Source: a virus. From it: a stretch of 40,245 bases of DNA. Positions 29,681 through 35,178 of this stretch are shown piece after piece (position 1 is the stretch's first letter; the number at the start of each line of letters is the position of its first letter). The position numbers and the translations under genes are program-made. A model generated the notes under the pieces. It searched no databases. It was given only the letters and a program-made list of their open reading frames with translations, and had not been told where the DNA came from. The stretch is taken from positions 1 to 40,245 of the IMG/VR virus record IMGVR_UViG_3300020421_000057; one strand, written 5' to 3'.

Positions 29681-30697
29681 ATGGCGAACCTCTTTGAGCG
29701 AGCCGCATGTTTTACAGATATACATTACGGCTTAAAACAAAATAGTAGACAACATTTAAAAGACTGTCATGATTACGTGGAATGGTTTATAGCAGAAGCC
29801 AAGGCACGTGATTGTGAGACATGTTTCTTTTTAGGTGACTGGCATCATCATAGAGCAAGTATTAATATTGCAACTATGAATTCTACGATACGAGACTTAA
29901 AATTATTAAATGAATCTTTTGAAAAGGTTTATATGATTTTAGGTAATCACGATTTATACTACAGAGAAAAACGTGACCTTAACAGTATTGAATTTGCTAG
30001 AGACTTACCTAACATTGTTATGATAGATGACCATTTTTGTGAAGATGGTGTTGCAATTATTCCTTGGCTTGTAGGAGATGAACACAAAAACCTAAACAAG
30101 TTAGACTGCAAATATATGTTCGGACATTTTGAATTACCTTACTTTAAAATGAATGCAATGGTCGAAATGCCAGACCATGGTGGCATAACTGCACAACATT
30201 TATCAAATCCTGAATATGTGTTTAGTGGTCACTTTCACAAAAGACAATATAAAGGCAACATACATTATATAGGTAATGCTTTCCCACACAATTACGCAGA
30301 CGTGGGAGATAATGAAAGAGGTGCTATGTTTTTAACATGGGACGAAGAACCGTTATATGTTAATTGGGATAAATGCCCAAAATATGTAATGATGGGTTTG
30401 AGACAATTATTAGAAGATCCAGGCAAATATTTAGATGAATGTACACATGCTAGAATAAAACTTGATGTTGGCATTAGTTATGAAGAAGCAAACTTTATTA
30501 GAGAAACATTTGCTGAACAATATAATGTTAGAGAACTACAACTTATTCCAATTAAGGAAGAAGAAGAAATTTATGAAGGCACTGAAATTGAATTTGAAAG
30601 TGTTGACCAAATTGTTATATCTCAATTGGACACAATAGAAAGTCCAACTGTTGAAAAAGAAAAATTAATTGAAATTTATAGGAACATTGTAATATAA
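29681..30697 (+). CDS. 47: Recombination nuclease subunit gp47, Mre11-like
   Basis: A calcineurin-like metallophosphoesterase with all main metal motifs in order: DIHYG (residues 12-16), GDWHHH (about 51-56), GNHD (about 88-91), GHFE (about 148) and GHFHK (about 183-187). The length of 338 aa equals T4 gp47 (about 339 aa). With gp46 it forms the Mre11-Rad50-type complex that resects DNA ends for recombination-dependent replication and degrades host DNA. It follows gp55 by 3 nt and its TAA overlaps the ATG of a mini-ORF (TAATG), which in turn overlaps gp46. Confidence 0.95.
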   Translation: MANLFERAACFTDIHYGLKQNSRQHLKDCHDYVEWFIAEAKARDCETCFFLGDWHHHRASINIATMNSTIRDLKLLNESFEKVYMILGNHDLYYREKRDLNSIEFARDLPNIVMIDDHFCEDGVAIIPWLVGDEHKNLNKLDCKYMFGHFELPYFKMNAMVEMPDHGGITAQHLSNPEYVFSGHFHKRQYKGNIHYIGNAFPHNYADVGDNERGAMFLTWDEEPLYVNWDKCPKYVMMGLRQLLEDPGKYLDECTHARIKLDVGISYEEANFIRETFAEQYNVRELQLIPIKEEEEIYEGTEIEFESVDQIVISQLDTIESPTVEKEKLIEIYRNIVI

Positions 30698-30771
30698 TGT
30701 TTGCCTTACAAAAATTAATTGCAAAGTTAATAGAAAAATTAGTGGACTATTTAAAGAATGCTAAAGATTAA
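30697..30771 (+). CDS. Mini-ORF linking gp47 and gp46, 24 aa
   Basis: ATG 30697 overlaps the gp47 stop (TAATG) and the frame ends at TAA 30769-30771, 14 nt inside gp46. The peptide starts MFALQKLIAKLIEKLVDYLK and would be a short amphipathic, lysine-rich helix. gp46 has only a weak ribosome site, so reading this ORF would carry ribosomes to the gp46 ATG at 30758. Whether the peptide itself has a job is unknown; it may be a coupling device only. Confidence 0.5.
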   Translation: MFALQKLIAKLIEKLVDYLKNAKD

Positions 30772-32560
30772 AAATGTAACAGCAAAGAACTTTATGAGTG
30801 TTGGTAACAATACTCAAGCAGTTGGCTTTGACACAGATTCGCTTACACTTGTACTAGGTCATAATTTAGACTTAGGTGGTGATGGTAGTAGAAACGGTAC
30901 AGGTAAAACTACTATAATAAATGCATTGAGTTTTGCATTGTATGGTGAAGCACTTACAAATATTCGCAAAGACAATCTCATAAACAAAACAAACGGCAAA
31001 GGCATGATGACTACTGTTGATTTTGAAATCAATGGTACTGAATATAGAATTGAAAGAGGAAGACGCCCTAATGTTCTTAAGTTTTATATCGATGGTATAG
31101 AACCAGGGGACAATGAACAACAAGGCGACATGCGTGAAACTCAAAAAGAAATTGAAAAAATTATTGGTTTCCCACATAACATGTTTAAGCATTTGATTGC
31201 ATTAAACACATACACAGAACCTTTTTTAAGTATGAAAACAAATGACCAACGAGATATGATTGAGCAGTTGTTGGGCATAACTGAAATAAGTCAAAAGGCA
31301 GATGTACTAAAAGAACTTTTGAAAGTCACCAGGGATAATATTAAAGAAGAAGAGATACGAATCAAAGCAGTTAAGAGTGCAAATGATAGAGTAGAAAAGA
31401 ATATTGCAGAAATAGAACTTCGTGGAAAAGCATGGAGTAAAAATAAAGAAGATAAAGTAAATGAATTACAAACTAGTTTAGATGCTTTAGAAGAAACTGA
31501 TATTACTATGGAACTTGAAAACCATAGAAAAGTTACAGACATAAATCAACAGTATCAAAAAGTACAAGGCTTAGAAAGTGAATTAAGTCAGTTAAAAACA
31601 AGTAGCACTAGAAGTGAAAAAACAATATCAACATTACAGTCTAATCTTGTAAAAGCAGACGAGGGTGTTTGCCCTGCATGTGGACAAGATACTGCCCATT
31701 TAGATACACATGAAGAATACACGAAAGAACTTAAAGAAGATTTAGCAAAAGAACAAACATACTTGAATGAGATTACATTAAAAGTAGATGACTTAGAAAA
31801 ACAAATAGAAGAGTTTGGTGAATTGCCTGAAACTCCTATTACATTCTATAGCAGTATGGAAGATGCATTACAACACATGCATAATGTAACAACATTAACA
31901 GAACAAATAGAAGAAAAAGTCAAGGAAGAAAATCCGTACACAGAACAAGTTGAACAATTAAAAGATACAGGTATGGAAGATATAAATTATGATTTAATAA
32001 ATGATTTGACATACTTGAAAGAACATCAAGAGTTTTTATACAAACTATTAACTAGCAAAGACAGTTTTATTAGAAAGAAAATTATTGACCAAAACTTACA
32101 ATACTTAAATTACAGATTAAGCCATTACTTAGACAAGTTAGGATTACCACATGATGTTAAATTTAACAGTGACTTAACTGTAGACATCACAGAATATGGT
32201 AGAGACTTAGACTTTGATAATTTAAGTAGAGGTGAACGTAACAGATTAATACTTGGTATGAGTTGGGCATTTAGAGACATATATGAAAGTCTTAATCAGC
32301 CAATGAATTTAATGTGCATAGACGAACTTGTAGACAGTGGCATGGACACAACTGGTGTTGAAAATGCCCTTGCAGTTCTTAAGAAAATGGGTCGAGAATC
32401 AAATAAAAATGTTTTCCTTATTTCACATAAAGAAGAACTACAGGGTAGAGTTAATAATGTACTATATGTAGTTAAAGAAGGAGGCTTTACGTCATATTCA
32501 AATGATATCGAAATACTAGACGAGGATTCAGATGTTTATAGATTTAAAGTTAAAACATGA
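30758..32560 (+). CDS. 46: Recombination ATPase subunit gp46, Rad50-like
   Basis: An SMC/Rad50-type ATPase of 600 aa (T4 gp46 is about 560). The Walker A motif lies in GSRNGTGKTT (about residues 44-53). Long charged coiled-coil arms (about 190-300 and 315-450) flank the zinc hook CPAC (about 305-308). The ABC signature is LSRGERNRLILGMSWAF (near 487-503), Walker B is MNLMCIDELVDSG (about 516-528), and the H-loop His lies in FLISHKEEL (near 551). It partners the Mre11-like gp47 just upstream in end resection. Its stop overlaps the next start by ATGA. Confidence 0.95.
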   Translation: MLKIKNVTAKNFMSVGNNTQAVGFDTDSLTLVLGHNLDLGGDGSRNGTGKTTIINALSFALYGEALTNIRKDNLINKTNGKGMMTTVDFEINGTEYRIERGRRPNVLKFYIDGIEPGDNEQQGDMRETQKEIEKIIGFPHNMFKHLIALNTYTEPFLSMKTNDQRDMIEQLLGITEISQKADVLKELLKVTRDNIKEEEIRIKAVKSANDRVEKNIAEIELRGKAWSKNKEDKVNELQTSLDALEETDITMELENHRKVTDINQQYQKVQGLESELSQLKTSSTRSEKTISTLQSNLVKADEGVCPACGQDTAHLDTHEEYTKELKEDLAKEQTYLNEITLKVDDLEKQIEEFGELPETPITFYSSMEDALQHMHNVTTLTEQIEEKVKEENPYTEQVEQLKDTGMEDINYDLINDLTYLKEHQEFLYKLLTSKDSFIRKKIIDQNLQYLNYRLSHYLDKLGLPHDVKFNSDLTVDITEYGRDLDFDNLSRGERNRLILGMSWAFRDIYESLNQPMNLMCIDELVDSGMDTTGVENALAVLKKMGRESNKNVFLISHKEELQGRVNNVLYVVKEGGFTSYSNDIEILDEDSDVYRFKVKT

Positions 32561-33342
32561 TTGTAGATTTACACTTTGGCAAGAACAAAGAGTTTACACT
32601 ATCATATAGATTGTATAACAACACAGTTAGTAAAAGATTTTTCGAACGATTACAACAACAAGAAAACGACTTATTAAGTAGAACTGAATTTTATAATTTT
32701 GGTGAAACTGTACAAGATGTTGATGACAAAATAAATTCAGTTGTGGAACAACTTGTAGAACTTAAAGTAATCAACAGTAGCGATGACCTTAATAAGTTAC
32801 ACGAAGACTTTGCACGTTACGAAAGTGAATACACAGGTTCGACTCAAAGACTTCTCTGGGACCTTAATATCCATATACACCACAAAGAAGATTTAGTTAA
32901 AGCGGCAGGTGAAAAAAGAATTAATATAACATGTATGGATAGTGGCGAACCGTTGTTAGACGAAGCCTACGGGCTTTTTACATTACAAAAAACGTATGGT
33001 GTAATGTATATGGGATATCCACATGTTGGCAAACACCTTACTGAATTGTTTATAGATAATGATATTGATATACCTGCAGAACAAATAGTACCAACAAACT
33101 TATTAGCAAACTATATGGTGTGCTATCTTGGTGAAGGAAGATTTGCACAACCCATACATGAAGATGTTTTTAAATTAAAACTATTAGACTTTTATAATAA
33201 AATTGCACACAAGATGCCTTATAAGTGGGGCGACAAAAGATTAGCAATAGGAAACATTCCGTTAGGAGAATTGCAAGACAAGAATGTAGACATTAGTCCA
33301 TTAGACAAATATAAATATGTTCACAGTTGGACATGTAGATGA
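32557..33342 (+). CDS. Conserved-looking hypothetical protein, 261 aa
   Basis: I do not recognise a family. The N-terminal half is charged and helical (KRFFERLQQQENDLLSR). The middle has IHIHHKEDLVKAAGEKRINI and the C-terminal half has aromatic-rich strands (LFTLQKTYGVMYMGYPHVGK). No signal peptide, membrane span or obvious catalytic motif is seen, although the His pair and the following Cys/Asp could bind metal. It is translationally coupled on both sides by ATGA overlaps (gp46 and the GIY-YIG gene), so it probably works with DNA metabolism. Confidence 0.8.
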   Translation: MIVDLHFGKNKEFTLSYRLYNNTVSKRFFERLQQQENDLLSRTEFYNFGETVQDVDDKINSVVEQLVELKVINSSDDLNKLHEDFARYESEYTGSTQRLLWDLNIHIHHKEDLVKAAGEKRINITCMDSGEPLLDEAYGLFTLQKTYGVMYMGYPHVGKHLTELFIDNDIDIPAEQIVPTNLLANYMVCYLGEGRFAQPIHEDVFKLKLLDFYNKIAHKMPYKWGDKRLAIGNIPLGELQDKNVDISPLDKYKYVHSWTCR

Positions 33343-33767
33343 AAGCAGATTGGACATATCAAGGAGAAAAGATAGATGCTATCCCGGATCAGTTTGAAGG
33401 GTTTGTTTACCTTATCACGAATACCACCAATAACAAAAAGTACGTCGGCAAAAAACTTGCAAAATTCAAAACAACAAAGCCGCCACTCAAAGGAAGAAAA
33501 AATAAAAGACGAGGTCACAAAGAAAGCGACTGGAAAACCTATTGGGGAAGTTCAGACTTACTCCAAGAAGATGTTGCAAAACTCGGAGAAGAAAAATTCA
33601 CCAGGGAAATCTTATACTTCTGTGAATCTAGAGGTGTAATGAGTTACTTAGAAGCAAAGGAACAATTTGATAGAGAAGTACTTTTAAAAGATGATTACTA
33701 CAATGGAATCATAAACTGTCGCATAGGTGGTTCACAATTATTGCGAGAGTCGTTGAAAGATAGATAA
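33339..33767 (+). CDS. SegE-like GIY-YIG endonuclease
   Basis: This 142-aa protein has a GIY-YIG-type core: GFVYLITNTTNNKKYVGKK (residues 21-39) with Y24 and Y35-V36-G37 in place of the strict GIY and YIG. It continues with WKTYWGSS (65-72), GEEKFTREIL (83-92) with a candidate catalytic Arg89, a Glu in SYLEAKEQF (102-110), and YYNGIINCRIGGS (120-132). This order is that of the SegE-type GIY-YIG domain of free-standing phage homing endonucleases. A very basic patch (50-61) would contact DNA. It overlaps the upstream gene by ATGA. The strongly structured non-coding stretch begins right after its stop. Confidence 0.8.
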   Translation: MKADWTYQGEKIDAIPDQFEGFVYLITNTTNNKKYVGKKLAKFKTTKPPLKGRKNKRRGHKESDWKTYWGSSDLLQEDVAKLGEEKFTREILYFCESRGVMSYLEAKEQFDREVLLKDDYYNGIINCRIGGSQLLRESLKDR

Positions 33768-34260
33768 CTATTTTTCGGTAACGGCAAATTTAGACACCCA
33801 GTCAAACTAACATAGGCAAACATAGGCACCACACCGCCCAACCGAGGCAAATGGAATCGGTATCCTTGAGACTCCTTGTAGGCGTCAGAACTGGATTGTG
33901 GTAGGCAAGATACAAACAACTTTATGGTATTAAAAGAATGCAGGCTCTGGGAAAAAGCAACCTGCAAGTCTAGTATAATGAACTCTTCAAATTATATTAG
34001 ACTCCCGTGAGATTCGAGACGGTAGTGTAAGGGGGCAAAATGCTCACTGGCTCCTAACAGCACCCGAGATAGAGATGGCGATTCATCACATGATGGTATT
34101 TTCAGGTTCTCCTTGCATAAGGAGAATCATGACTCAACATACATGATAGCAGTTAAAAATAATTTCCAACAAGTAATGAAGTGAATGAAATGAACGAAAA
34201 ACGCAGTTGGAAAAGGTACGAAGTACCTAAATAGTGTATAAGAATAAACACAATTCCCTT
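33768..34260 (+). ncRNA. Candidate structured RNA in a gene-free interval
   Basis: No plausible gene lies between 33768 and 34382. GC content in hand-counted lines is about 50-55% (33841-33900 and 34021-34080), against about 25% in a sampled gp46 line. Hairpins seen: ACCGA/TCGGT (33841-33845 with 33857-33861), TGCAGG/CCTGCA (33939-33944 with 33961-33966), a 13-bp stem (33967-33979 with 33991-34003, loop 11 nt), CCGT/ACGG (34005-34022), GGGCA/TGCTC (34033-34045), a 10-bp stem (34105-34114 with 34119-34128, loop GCAT), TTTCCAAC/GTTGGAAA (34163-34170 with 34206-34213) and AGGTAC/GTACCT (34214-34228). Three stems contain G-U pairs on the plus strand that would be C-A mismatches on the minus strand. 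AACATAGGCA is tandemly repeated at 33809-33828. The class is unknown; ends are approximate. Confidence 0.6.
34107..34126 (+). other. Perfect 8-bp hairpin hiding a ribosome site
   Basis: TTCTCCTT pairs with AAGGAGAA around a GCAT loop, extendable to 10 bp. The 3' arm contains AGGAG followed 4 nt later by ATG at 34129, which opens a five-codon frame (MTQHT, stop at 34146). An in-frame ATG at 34090 gives 18 codons. Translation is not shown; the hairpin may simply be part of the structured RNA. Confidence 0.45.
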
Positions 34261-34295
34261 AAGACTCTTATAAAACAATGACTTAAAATATTAAT

Positions 34296-34322
34296 TTTTT
34301 TACCATTTTTCTTGGTAAAAAA
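34296..34322. other. 9-bp inverted repeat upstream of the 34324 promoter
   Basis: TTTTTTACC (34296-34304) and GGTAAAAAA (34314-34322) form a perfect 9-bp stem with a 9-nt loop, ending 1 nt before the -35 element. No T-run follows the stem on either strand, so it is not a normal intrinsic terminator. An operator or 3'-end processing structure is possible. Confidence 0.5.
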
Positions 34323-34323
34323 C

Positions 34324-34351
34324 TTGACTTTACTCCAAAAAGACGTATAAT
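34324..34351 (+). promoter_or_regulatory. Sigma70-like promoter of the 34383-37558 cluster
   Basis: TTGACT at 34324-34329 and perfect TATAAT at 34346-34351 are 16 bp apart. It shares TTGACTTTA at the -35 side and GTATAATA at the -10 side with the gp55 promoter. The start point near 34358 gives a leader of about 25 nt with AAGGAG at 34371-34376. Confidence 0.85.
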
Positions 34352-34382
34352 AGTATGTATTGTTTAAGAAAAGGAGTAAACG

Positions 34383-34640
34383 ATGACATTGAACGAAATC
34401 AAACTTGCTATTAGAAATGGCAACTTCACAAACGAAGACCTAATTACTTTAGGTTCTTATATCCAAAATGTTAAAACTGAACAGGCTAAGGCTAGTATTT
34501 CAGTTGGTGACGAAGTTTTTGTAGTCCAAAAGACTAAAAAGACTAAAGGTATTGTTGAAAAAATCAATATCAAAAAGGCTATTGTAACACTTCCGCAAGG
34601 GCGTTACAATGTTCCATTGTCAATGCTGGAGGCTATATAA
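34383..34640 (+). CDS. Small protein with SH3/KOW-like C-terminus, 85 aa
   Basis: Residues 1-40 are helical (MTLNEIKLAIRNGNFTNEDL). Residues about 41-80 form a small beta-barrel-like segment: VGDEVFVVQKTKKTKGIVEK, then INIKKAIVTLPQGRYNVPL. That pattern, a VGD turn and a basic loop, is common in SH3- or KOW-type nucleic-acid or protein-binding folds, but I cannot assign a family. It has an excellent ribosome site (AAGGAG, 6 nt spacing) and a near-consensus sigma70-like promoter, so strong early expression is likely. Its TAA overlaps the next ATG (TAATG). Confidence 0.8.
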   Translation: MTLNEIKLAIRNGNFTNEDLITLGSYIQNVKTEQAKASISVGDEVFVVQKTKKTKGIVEKINIKKAIVTLPQGRYNVPLSMLEAI

Positions 34641-34840
34641 TGGCTGTTCATGGTGGACCTTATGACAGAGGTAGTGCTGACAGTTACTACGGCAGAGGAA
34701 AAGAACCTCACTATTATCCACACGGTACCTACAACGGTGAACGTGTAGAAGCAAACGATATGACTGCAAAAGAAATTGCAGAATATCACAAAGGCTTCGA
34801 TGATAATGAGGCTGATGGCAACTTCAAGGATTTTGGATGA
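34640..34840 (+). CDS. Small GGPYDRGSADSYYGR protein, 66 aa
   Basis: A short polar protein rich in Gly, Tyr, Asp and His. It starts MAVHGGPYDRGSADSYYGRG and continues with PHYYPHGTYNGERVEANDMT and a helix ending EYHKGFDDNEADG. The DRGSADSYYGR-PH-YP pattern looks like a short family widespread in marine phages and bacteria that faintly recalls ribosome-modulation-factor-like proteins; this is a weak resemblance and no function is claimed. TAATG overlap upstream, ATGA overlap downstream, so all three small genes are read together. Confidence 0.75.
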   Translation: MAVHGGPYDRGSADSYYGRGKEPHYYPHGTYNGERVEANDMTAKEIAEYHKGFDDNEADGNFKDFG

Positions 34841-35178
34841 TAGAAATTCTTCAAGAAACAACTGACTGGGGAAAATACAAGGTAAACAACGGAGTTTATC
34901 ATGTAAATTCCTCAGGCAAGTTAGTTGCCTTTCAGGCTAACATAGATGCTCCTATACAGGAGTTGAATGTTCCAAGCACTCAATTCAGTAAAGCAAGACG
35001 TAAGTTTAAAAAAATAGGCGAACGTCCTGACACACAAACTGAACAAAATAATAACATTAAAAAAGTAAAAGGTTCGACGGGTAAAGAATATATCATAGAC
35101 TTAGACAAAAAGACTTGCACTTGTCCTGGTTTTACTTATAGGGGAAATTGCAAACATGTCACAGAATACTGTTCGTAA
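34837..35178 (+). CDS. SWIM-type zinc-finger protein, 113 aa
   Basis: The C-terminus carries CTCPGFTYRGNCKHV: Cys94-x-Cys96-x8-Cys105-x-His107, the CxCx(n)CxH signature of SWIM zinc fingers, which bind DNA or protein partners. The SWIM strand before it (KGSTGKEYIIDLDKKTCTCP) also fits. The first 60 residues are a small domain of unknown kind (WGKYKVNNGVYHVNSSGKLV). The zinc finger ends 6 residues before the stop, so the domain is at the very end. The gene overlaps its upstream neighbour by ATGA and its last 23 nt contain the start of the large lipoprotein gene. Confidence 0.8.
   Translation: MIEILQETTDWGKYKVNNGVYHVNSSGKLVAFQANIDAPIQELNVPSTQFSKARRKFKKIGERPDTQTEQNNNIKKVKGSTGKEYIIDLDKKTCTCPGFTYRGNCKHVTEYCS

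Noticed and set aside
33698-33967. Minus-strand 89-codon frame across the end of the SegE-like gene and the structured region
   Set aside because: No ribosome site, no recognisable protein pattern, and it runs antisense through the SegE-like gene and into the hairpins.
33974-33979. TATAAT as a promoter -10
   Set aside because: There is no -35 at a suitable distance and the bases form one arm of the 13-bp stem.
33768-34260. tRNA, tmRNA, RNase P RNA or group I/II intron
   Set aside because: The TTCGA at 34013-34017 does not sit in a proper T-arm, no CCA-ended acceptor or tag frame ending in ALAA was found, no GAAAGTCC-type P4, and no group I P7 or group II domain V signature.
34296-34322. Hairpin as an intrinsic terminator
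   Set aside because: The runs of T and A lie inside the stem; no U-tract follows the stem on either strand.
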